From Croceicoccus gelatinilyticus (GTDB lineage: Bacteria; Pseudomonadota; Alphaproteobacteria; Sphingomonadales; Sphingomonadaceae), in NCBI RefSeq assembly GCF_018398395.1, contig NZ_JAHCBF010000007.1, forward strand, positions 62,001 through 126,000: 64,000 bases of DNA. The letters are read 5' to 3'. Shown here in pieces: positions 53,052 to 59,419 of this stretch. The position numbers were made by a program, and so were the translations under genes. Each line of letters opens with the position of its first letter. Position 1 is the first letter of the stretch. The notes under the pieces were generated by a model. It saw nothing but the letters and a program-made list of their open reading frames with translations, made no database searches and was not told the origin of the DNA.

Positions 53052-53716
53052 CACAGCTGTCCTCCGAAACGTGCAGTCGTGGCCCATACGTCCACGGGAT
53101 TATCGCCATTGGCGATGCGGTCCTTGGGGATGGAAATGACGACAGCCGTCAGGTTCTGGCCCGCAAAGAAATCGCGGGTGCTGTCGAACATGAGAGTGCC
53201 GGTCGCGCCCGTGTCCCTGAAGCCCTGGAGGTCGAAGAAGAACGGATCGTCGAAAAGCCCCGCGCGGGCCATCACACCGTCCTTCGTCAGGTCGGTCTCG
53301 ACCGGTCCGGAAAGCGCGCCAGTAACCCCGGGCAGGCCGGAAATCTGGACGCCGAAGCTTCCGTCGACGTTACCCGGCCCGAACCGGACCTCGATCGGCA
53401 TGTCCGCTGTCGTCCGCGGAGACGCATTCGACAGGTTGATCGTATAGAGCACATCGCGATCGTAGGTGCCCGGCTGGTCGGTCGCCTGCGGACCTGCAAA
53501 CGTCAGCACGAGATTTACGTTGTTGTCGTCGTGCCAGGCGAAAAGGTCGGCGATATCGGCAGCCCTGTCAGGCGTTGAATCCACCGACGGGTCCGTCCGC
53601 GCCGGCGGATCGAGGTGATCGGCAGCAAATCCGCCAAGCCCGGGCATCAACAGTGCAGCGCCCACGGCCAGCGCCACCCCTCCTGCTGCCAGCGTGAGAG
53701 TACTTTTCCTGCGCAT
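53051..53716 (-). CDS. DUF4331-family exported protein, N-terminal type
   Basis: This 221-residue protein has a signal peptide (about 1-33, ending GGFAA-D) and begins its mature part DHLDPPARTDPSVDSTPDRAADIADLFAWHDD, the usual N-terminus of DUF4331 proteins. It lacks the C-terminal half that the next gene carries. The ATG at 53716 has GAAGG upstream. It is the first gene of a four-gene coupled operon. The role is unknown. Confidence 0.8.
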   Translation of the reverse strand: MRRKSTLTLAAGGVALAVGAALLMPGLGGFAADHLDPPARTDPSVDSTPDRAADIADLFAWHDDNNVNLVLTFAGPQATDQPGTYDRDVLYTINLSNASPRTTADMPIEVRFGPGNVDGSFGVQISGLPGVTGALSGPVETDLTKDGVMARAGLFDDPFFFDLQGFRDTGATGTLMFDSTRDFFAGQNLTAVVISIPKDRIANGDNPVDVWATTARFGGQL

Positions 53717-53775
53717 TGCCTTCTCCCGGTTCTTGTGAACCGCACGAGGCAACGGGACCGAGCGTTTCCGCACGC

Positions 53776-53814
53776 CCGCACACCCTGGTGCGGTGCCCAC
53801 TTCTTGGCGGGCAC
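53776..53814 (-). promoter_or_regulatory. Two hairpins in the DUF4331 operon leader
   Basis: CCGCAC-ACCCTG-GTGCGG (53776-53793) and GTGCCC-N10-GGGCAC (53793-53814) lie 60-98 bases upstream of the first gene. Their adjacency suggests a structured 5' leader. Confidence 0.35.
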
Positions 53815-53949
53815 ACGCAGCTACGACGGCCAAGCCGCATCGGATGCAGCAAAGCTCAAAAAAATATGTTTCGAATGTCTGGGGCGACAGGTTGCGGGGT
53901 AGAACGCAGCCTTGGGCCAGTTCCGACCAATCGCAAACCTGAAGAAAAA

Positions 53950-53966
53950 TGGTAGCGGAGGAGGGA
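53950..53966 (-). repeat. tRNA 3'-end-like sequence C (att-site remnant candidate)
   Basis: On the minus strand: CCCTCCTCCGCT-A-CCA, an intact acceptor-like end with CCA. It stops abruptly at an AT-rich stretch, as at an integration boundary. Confidence 0.55.
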
Positions 53967-54024
53967 AATATAGAGAGCATATAACGTGCTGATTTACCTA
54001 ATAAACTTTTTGAGTCGTCTTGCA

Positions 54025-54045
54025 AATACCCCCATCAATACCCCC
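54025..54045. repeat. Paired AATACCCCC repeats, integrase arm-site-like
   Basis: AATACCCCC occurs at 54025-54033 and again at 54037-54045, three bases apart. Repeats of this form are familiar next to tRNA-integrated elements with P4-type integrases. No integrase gene is in the window. Confidence 0.45.
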
Positions 54046-54158
54046 AAAATCGGACAGATGAGATAAAGCGCCTTTGGCAAACGACGACTTGTTATTGATA
54101 GTGACTGGTAAAACGAGCGTCGGCCGTTTTTGGGCCGATCAGAAGGCGAAACGCCAGG

Positions 54159-54569
54159 TCACGATCCATCCGCCTGATCGGACATCGAGGGCATGTCATG
54201 GTCGGGCATGGATGGCATATAGTGGCCCGCATGAGGATCGGGTGTGTTGCTAGGCTGGGCATTCACCGGCGGGGGAGTGGCCGCAGGGGACGACGCTACT
54301 ACCGGAGTGCTCGCCGGTCGGTCTGGTTGCCTACCGGCAGTCGCAGCTTCACCCGACCGGTTCGTGTTGGCCTCTCCAGCGGGAGAGGCAGCGTTGTCTC
54401 TTTCGCCTTCGCCAGCACCTGTGCTCTCGGTCGGCGGGGCCGTATACAGTGGCAAGGCTTCAGCTTCTGATGAAGTGTCCTGCGTCTGATCACAGGCAGC
54501 GAGCCCTAGCCCCAATGCCGCGGCACCAAGGAGGGCAACAAACGCGTTCCGATTTGATCTGCGCATCAT
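54159..54569 (-). CDS. Pro/Ser/Thr-rich lipoprotein with Met/His C-terminus
   Basis: This 136-residue protein has a lipobox (LGLGLAAC). A disordered Pro/Ser/Thr/Ala linker fills about 30-105. The tail HAGHYMPSMPDHDMPSMSD is a Met/His/Asp metal-binding sequence. Copper binding is inferred from composition and neighbours. It follows the DUF2231 gene by 8 bases on the same strand, so it is co-transcribed. Confidence 0.75.
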   Translation of the reverse strand: MMRRSNRNAFVALLGAAALGLGLAACDQTQDTSSEAEALPLYTAPPTESTGAGEGERDNAASPAGEANTNRSGEAATAGRQPDRPASTPVVASSPAATPPPVNAQPSNTPDPHAGHYMPSMPDHDMPSMSDQADGS

Positions 54570-54577
54570 TCTATCCT

Positions 54578-55207
54578 TCAAAGCCAGGAGATACCAAGAT
54601 GATTGGCACCGTGCGCAAGCTCGCCGCCCAGAAATCCCTGCACCAGCACTAGAGCGGCCATGGCAAAGATTGCGGCGCGGAACGCGGTCCGGCTCGCGGA
54701 AGCACGGCTCGCCAGATAGGCCATCGCCAGACCGAGGACCGCGATCAGCATTCCGTTCCAGCGATGAACCTGCATCGCAGTATCTCCGCCGAACCAGAGA
54801 CCGGTATGGATCCAACCGAATATGGCCGCCACGACCGCCCCGGCGGTACCGCCATAAACAAGTACGCGCACTGCCGACTCTAGGCCTGTGCCCTTCCGTG
54901 CGATGACGAATAGCTCGGTGAGAGCGGCCATAAAGAACAAGGCGATCGGAAAGTGTACGGTGGCGGGATGCAGCGACTTGAGCACACCGACCACGCCCTT
55001 GTCGCCTTCGTCTGCATCTTGTCCCTTCGCCCCGTCATGATCAGCAGCCGTGTCGCCGTGCCCCTGCGCAGCCTGGATATCTTTTGACGCCGCATCGGAG
55101 ACGACAGCACTGGCCGCTTCGCCGTGTTCCTTGTCGCCATGGGCCTGGGCCGGACTTATCCAGAGCAGACTGGCGACCACAATAGCCATGAATTGGATTG
55201 GTTTCAT
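54578..55207 (-). CDS. DUF2231-domain membrane protein
   Basis: This 209-residue protein has a signal sequence (ending AQAH) and a His/Asp-rich periplasmic stretch (about 23-72: HGDKEHGEA, GHGDTAADHDGA). A DUF2231 membrane domain follows, with LKSLHPATVHFPIALFFMAALTE and four helices. The His-rich stretch suggests metal handling. A weak form of the local ECF promoter motif lies upstream (55250-55277). Confidence 0.82.
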   Translation of the reverse strand: MKPIQFMAIVVASLLWISPAQAHGDKEHGEAASAVVSDAASKDIQAAQGHGDTAADHDGAKGQDADEGDKGVVGVLKSLHPATVHFPIALFFMAALTELFVIARKGTGLESAVRVLVYGGTAGAVVAAIFGWIHTGLWFGGDTAMQVHRWNGMLIAVLGLAMAYLASRASASRTAFRAAIFAMAALVLVQGFLGGELAHGANHLGISWL

Positions 55208-55249
55208 TCTCTGCGGACTCCGGTCTTGGCGACAGTCGTGCGACCTATT

Positions 55250-55277
55250 GTGTCGGTAATGCTCTGCGAACCCTCAT
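55250..55277 (-). promoter_or_regulatory. Candidate ECF-sigma promoter upstream of DUF2231 (weak form)
   Basis: On the minus strand: ATGAGGG (55277-55271), a 15-base spacer, then CGACAC (55255-55250). It resembles the TTGAGGG-N16-CGTA motif of three stronger sites, but the -10 is poor. Confidence 0.4.
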
Positions 55278-55309
55278 CTCTTACGGTGATAGAGCGCGGC
55301 GAACGACGG

Positions 55310-55338
55310 CGCGTGAGGGTTCAAATTTGACTCACGCG
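55310..55338. other. Hairpin/inverted repeat
   Basis: CGCGTGAG and CTCACGCG form an 8-base-pair stem around a 13-base loop that contains the palindrome TCAAATTTGA. It also includes TGAGGGTTC, which is an inverted copy of GAACCCTCA at 55268-55276. It lies between two minus-strand units and may be a terminator or an operator. Confidence 0.35.
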
Positions 55339-55440
55339 ATGGTTGGGTCTCTTGCCTTGCACAGCGCTTTGGTGAGTGTGGCCAGCCTCAGGCACAAGCG
55401 AGAGCCCGGCCACCATCTCCTAATCGTCTTGCGCCATGTT

Positions 55441-55809
55441 CTAGTGAGCCGCCATCTGCTCCATCATATCGTGCATCATCGTCATGCGCTGGTGACAGGC
55501 CGCCATCATATCGGAATTGCCGCCCTGCATCATGCCCGCCATGTGCTCCAGCATTTGTGCACGATGTTCGGCCATAAGCCTTTGGCGTTCGGCAGGATCG
55601 CTCGCGGCGTGGGCCTGCTGCATCAGCGCGCGCATTTCAGCCACCTTTTCGCGATGGGCCGCCATAGCGTCGGAATCCTGCATCATGTGGCCAGCGTGAT
55701 CCTGCTGCTGTGCCGCAGCCTGAGCTCCGTGGTCATGCTGTTCCTGGGCCATCGCCGGAGTGGCTGTCAGGCCAGTGGCGAGAATGAGAGCTAGAGCTGT
55801 CCGTTTCAT
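55441..55809 (-). CDS. Small exported Met/His-rich protein, likely copper-binding
   Basis: This 122-residue protein starts at the ATG at 55809 and has a signal peptide (ending TPAMA-Q). The mature protein is rich in His, Met, Gln and Ala (QEQHDHGAQ, DHAGHMMQDSD, MMQGGNSDMMAACHQRMTMMHDMM). It is largely helical, with one Cys. The composition suggests periplasmic copper buffering. I do not recognise a named family. It stands alone behind a strong ECF promoter motif. Confidence 0.78.
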   Translation of the reverse strand: MKRTALALILATGLTATPAMAQEQHDHGAQAAAQQQDHAGHMMQDSDAMAAHREKVAEMRALMQQAHAASDPAERQRLMAEHRAQMLEHMAGMMQGGNSDMMAACHQRMTMMHDMMEQMAAH

Positions 55810-55861
55810 AATCGATTTCCTTACGTCGGTCATGCGATGGGTGCTGTGCGCATTCATTCTC

Positions 55862-55890
55862 TTTACGCAGCCAACATCTCTTCCCCTCAA
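55862..55890 (-). promoter_or_regulatory. Candidate ECF-sigma promoter of the Met/His-rich gene
   Basis: On the minus strand: TTGAGGG (55890-55884), exactly 16 bases, CGTAAA (55867-55862). It matches the pair of sites upstream of the cnrY-like gene. Confidence 0.65.
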
Positions 55891-55986
55891 ACAATTTCCG
55901 CGCCCACCGGAGACGGCTGAGCCGATGACACAGCCGGTTGCAGGAATGGTGTTTTTCGGTCACCCTTTTAACCGAATCCGGTAGTG

Positions 55987-56322
55987 ATGAATGGGACAGA
56001 TCATGGTGACAACAGAGCCGTCGGAGAAGCAGTCTTGAGCACGGTCAATGAGGACGGCAGCTGGGATAGCCCGGAGCCAGACCATGCCGAGCTGGTGCAA
56101 ATGCGCATTCGCCTCATAACTCTCGAGAACATAGTTCTCGGCCTTTTGTCCGGGGCGAACGGTGAACAGATCGAACAGATCAGGAAACGTGCGGACATGA
56201 TCGAACCGCGCCCTGAGGCGAGCCGGCATCCGCTTACCGAACTGGCAGCAGGTGACATGCGGAAATTTCTCGAACGCGCTGCTCGCATGGCCAAGACCGA
56301 GAGGCGCGAAGACGGTGACTGA
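55987..56322 (+). CDS. Small hypothetical protein
   Basis: This 111-residue protein has no signal peptide or membrane helix. The centre reads ELVQMRIRLITLENIVLGLLSGANGEQIEQIRKRADMI, an amphipathic helical segment that could be a coiled coil. The function is not known. The start is ATG at 55987 (GTG at 55984 is also possible) without a strong ribosome site. It stands between the Met/His-rich gene and a membrane protein. Confidence 0.6.
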   Translation: MNGTDHGDNRAVGEAVLSTVNEDGSWDSPEPDHAELVQMRIRLITLENIVLGLLSGANGEQIEQIRKRADMIEPRPEASRHPLTELAAGDMRKFLERAARMAKTERREDGD

Positions 56323-56415
56323 TCCAGGCTTTGGGGCAGCAAAGGCGTTATGCAGGACGTGGAACTCCGACCAGCCGCTATTTCCTTGCGCACATCATTC
56401 CGGCGTATCCGCAGC

Positions 56416-56856
56416 ATGACCAGAACCCATTGGCTCATCTTTATTTGTGGAAGCCTGATCGCGTTCGTCTGGGAGATTTTCCAGATGCCGTTTTTCAAGC
56501 CGGGCAATCTCGAGACTTATGAGCAGACCATTCGCTGCGGCATCGCAAGCCTGGGCGATGGCGTGATCCTGCTCACAGCTTATAGCCTTGCTGCACTGCG
56601 CGGCGGGCATGCGTGGCCCTGGCAGTCAGACAAACTACCCCATGCGATCTATTTCGGCTTCGGGCTTGTCGTCGCGATCGCCGTCGAAATGATCGCCACA
56701 TCGCTTCCGGCAAACAGTTTCCTGAGCTGGCGCTACAGCGAATTGATGCCGCACGAGCCAGTGACGGGACTGGCGCTGATCCCGATCGCGATGTGGACGA
56801 TCGTGCCGGCGCTAACGATCCTTCTGGTCCGCTTTGCCCGAGCCGAACCTGATTAA
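56416..56856 (+). CDS. Small polytopic membrane protein, unknown function
   Basis: This 146-residue protein from the ATG at 56416 has four hydrophobic segments (WLIFICGSLIAFVWEIF, GDGVILLTAYSLAAL, IYFGFGLVVAIAVEMIA, GLALIPIAMWTIVPALTILL). Conserved-looking charged residues sit inside the first helix (WEIFQMPFF). No family is recognised. It is found within the metal island and is convergent with the PepSY pseudogene. Confidence 0.65.
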   Translation: MTRTHWLIFICGSLIAFVWEIFQMPFFKPGNLETYEQTIRCGIASLGDGVILLTAYSLAALRGGHAWPWQSDKLPHAIYFGFGLVVAIAVEMIATSLPANSFLSWRYSELMPHEPVTGLALIPIAMWTIVPALTILLVRFARAEPD

Positions 56857-56869
56857 ACTGGGAGCGGCT

Positions 56870-57568
56870 TCAGGGGGCATTCGGCACATGTTTCGCCCGC
56901 CGCCTGATCCAAGGGAACCGGTTGGCAAGCAAGACAAAGCCCGAAACCGCGATGATTGTCCCGCCGATCCCGAACAACAGCAGCCACCAGCTGTTGATCC
57001 GGTCTCGCTGCGTCCAGTCCATAATATGCAGCCCCCAGACAAAGTCGAACAAGCGCTAGGTGTCGCTGCGGGCAGCGAGCACCGAGCCGCTGGATGCATC
57101 GATGTAGACGCGGGTATTATCCTCATCGCCGTAAGTGATCTGCCACGCCGGGAACGGACCACGGAATTCGGTCCCGACCGCGTCTTCGATGAGGCGTGTG
57201 GTCGCTACGGTGGTCGGTGGCCCGGTCCAGGCACGTCGGGCGATGGCCCGTGCGCTCGCGGCGGGAAGGGGCGAGAGGAGCATGCCGCTATCCGGGTCGC
57301 GGAGCGTGACGCTTCCATCGTCCCGGCGGACCTCGGTTACGGCCCTGCCGCCGACCGCGCGCGTCGCAACGGAAACCACCCCCTCCCTGCTCTCGAGCCA
57401 TTGGGGCAGGACCGCATCAGCGGGCAACACCTCCGGTGCGCGCGAAACGACATGTTCGGACCGGACCTCTTCGATGTTGAGGAACGACATCAGCGCCCCT
57501 GTGATCATCCACAGGAGCACCTGGACGCCGACAAAGACTGCCAGCCATTTGTGAAGCTTGCTGCCCAG
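56870..57568 (-). pseudogene. PepSY-associated membrane protein, broken by an in-frame TAG and lacking a start
   Basis: The frame reads SKLHKWLAVFVGVQVLLWMITGALMSFL, then two PepSY-like parts, then ...AARSDT, a TAG at 57058-57056, and continues in the same frame RLFDFVWGLHIMDW and a last membrane helix to 56870. Intact relatives have Trp at the stop position, so a TGG-to-TAG change is likely. No ATG, GTG or TTG occurs between the upstream in-frame TGA (57622-57620) and the conserved N-terminus. Two independent lesions argue for a pseudogene rather than a sequencing error. Confidence 0.82.
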
Positions 57569-57624
57569 TACATGCAGACGCAGCTTGAAAGAGCGTGTCG
57601 CTAATCGGTGTTCCCCCGATCAGA

Positions 57625-58185
57625 TCAGTTATTACGCGGTGCGCGTGACGATGAATGGTACTGAACGATCTTCCAGCCATCCGCATCATGGGCGAGCACA
57701 GAGGTCGCAACGCCTTCGCGGTCGATCACGCGGCCGTCGGCAAGTTCGATCCGATAGGTGTACGTTTCGCGGCCATAAGCCATATGTCCCATCCGGGTGA
57801 CTGCGAGCGTCGGTTCACCGAAAGTGAAGCTGGTTATTGCGTCAAGTTCCGGTCCCAGGTGATGCTCCATGTAATGCGTGAAGCTGCCTTCCGCCTTGCC
57901 GTTCTCGTACACGAAGGATTCCTCGGCAAACAGCGCGGCCATCCCAGCTGCATCGCGCGACGTCAGGGCATCCCGATATGATGTCAGAACCGCCTCGGCT
58001 TCCGCAACGTCATCATTCATCGCATCCATATGCTCGGCGTGCTTCATGCCCTGCTCCGTATGGTCCATCTGCGTCGAAGCCGTAGGGTCCGAGTGCGCGG
58101 AATGATCCATGGATTGTGCCAGGGCGGGGATGCCGCCTGCAGCCAAGGCCAAGGCGACCGCGCTTAGAGATAGTCTTATCCTCAT
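57625..58185 (-). CDS. Exported NTF2/SnoaL-like protein with Met/His-rich N-terminus
   Basis: This 186-residue protein has a signal peptide (ending PALA-Q), then a metal-binding-like stretch MDHSAHSDPTASTQMDHTEQGMKHAEHMDAM (about 26-56), then an NTF2-like cone domain (AVLTSYRDALTSRDAAGMAALFAEESFVYENG, and DGWKIVQYHSSSR at the end). It follows copB by 16 bases in the same operon. A copper-related periplasmic role is inferred. Confidence 0.8.
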   Translation of the reverse strand: MRIRLSLSAVALALAAGGIPALAQSMDHSAHSDPTASTQMDHTEQGMKHAEHMDAMNDDVAEAEAVLTSYRDALTSRDAAGMAALFAEESFVYENGKAEGSFTHYMEHHLGPELDAITSFTFGEPTLAVTRMGHMAYGRETYTYRIELADGRVIDREGVATSVLAHDADGWKIVQYHSSSRAPRNN

Positions 58186-58201
58186 TGGATATTTCCTTCC
58201 T

Positions 58202-59419
58202 TTAAAACCAGAATCGCAAGCCCACGACGTAATTCGTCACGCTCGCGTTTTCCCCTGCGGCGCGTGCAAAATCGGCGCTTTGTCCAATCCGCCATTCCTG
58301 GGAAACGCCGACATAAGGCGCGAATTCGCGTGCGAACTCGTAGCGAAGACGCAGACCTGCCTCGATCCGGTCGAGACCTGAGCCGATACCCAGTTCAGGA
58401 ATATCCTGCGCCGAAAGAGCGATTTCGGCACGCGGCTGAAGGATCAGCCGCTGCGTGATGCGCTGATCAAGCTCGCCCTCAAAGCGCGCGGTTACATCAC
58501 CCTTGTTCGATACGAACGCCGCGACGTCTACCTCGAACTGGTAAGGGGCGATGCCTTGGACACCAATGACCGCATGGGTGCGCTCAGGCCCTGTCAGGTC
58601 CTGGCGGACACCGGCTTGGAAATCGAAGAAAGGTGCGATGGCGCGGCTCCAGAGCGCCTGGACCTCGGCGCCCTCGACGGGCTCCCCGAAGCTGCCTTCA
58701 CCCTCGGACTTGAACCAGAATTTGTCGATATCGCCGCCATAATAGCCCTGGATGTCCCACAGATATCCATCCGCTCCCTCGCGGGCGCGGTATTCAAGCC
58801 GGTCGCCCTGAAACCAGAAGCGCATCCCGCCGTCGGTCTCGCGGACAAGTTCGCGCCGCGCTTCGTTCATGGCTTCCTCGCCCCAGATCGCAACCGCCGC
58901 GCGCGCGGGACCGCTCCCAGCTTCGGGAGGAGGCGGCAGCAGCGGGATTTCGACATCAGGGTCCATCTCCATCGACGAATGGTCCATGCCCTGCATGTCC
59001 TGCGATCCCGTCTGCCCATGGTTCATCTGGCTGTGATCCATCTGCCCATGGTCCATCGACGAGCTGCTGGCTTCCGCCTGCTCCATGTCGCCGTGGTTCA
59101 TCTGCGAATGATCCATCGCGCCTTCGCCAGGCCTGCCCTGCGGCATCGAGCCATGATCAATCGTCGAGTGGTCCATCGTCGAGTGGTCCATCGCAGCTTC
59201 AGGCTGGCCAGTGGGTTCGCACGCCCCCTCTGTTACCGGATGCCCCATCGCGCGATGACGCTCGGCTTCCGCCTCGCACTTCGTCTTGTCGTCAGCCTGC
59301 ACCTCGGCGCTCTGCTGCGGCTCCGCCGGCGAGTGACCAGCATGCTGCGCCGTAGCGGGGGAAGAGAGAACTGAGCTGGCTGCGACCGAGGCGAGCAAGC
59401 TGGAAATGAAAGTCTTCAT
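58202..59419 (-). CDS. copB: Copper resistance outer-membrane protein CopB
   Basis: This is an outer-membrane protein that binds or passes copper beside CopA. The 405-residue protein has a signal peptide (ending SPATA-Q) and a long Met/Asp/His repeat region (about 75-150: MDHSTMDHSTIDHGSM, MDHSQMNHGDM, MDHGQMDHSQMNHG). The CopB beta-barrel starts near 175 (ARAAVAIWGEEAMNEARRELVRE) and ends with GLRFWF. Its ATG overlaps the copA stop by four bases. Confidence 0.93.
   Translation of the reverse strand: MKTFISSLLASVAASSVLSSPATAQHAGHSPAEPQQSAEVQADDKTKCEAEAERHRAMGHPVTEGACEPTGQPEAAMDHSTMDHSTIDHGSMPQGRPGEGAMDHSQMNHGDMEQAEASSSSMDHGQMDHSQMNHGQTGSQDMQGMDHSSMEMDPDVEIPLLPPPPEAGSGPARAAVAIWGEEAMNEARRELVRETDGGMRFWFQGDRLEYRAREGADGYLWDIQGYYGGDIDKFWFKSEGEGSFGEPVEGAEVQALWSRAIAPFFDFQAGVRQDLTGPERTHAVIGVQGIAPYQFEVDVAAFVSNKGDVTARFEGELDQRITQRLILQPRAEIALSAQDIPELGIGSGLDRIEAGLRLRYEFAREFAPYVGVSQEWRIGQSADFARAAGENASVTNYVVGLRFWF

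Larger units (their letters stand above)
53717..54158. other. Non-coding junction between DUF4331 operon and copper island
   Basis: No gene is supported in these 442 bases. They hold the DUF4331 leader hairpins, tRNA-like remnant C and the AATACCCCC pair, listed separately. The stretch 53970-54110 is clearly AT-richer than its surroundings. Confidence 0.6.

Noticed and set aside
57417-57710. 97-residue minus-strand frame over the PepSY N-terminus
   Set aside because: It lies in another frame and lacks PepSY or membrane features; the correct frame shows the conserved N-terminus.
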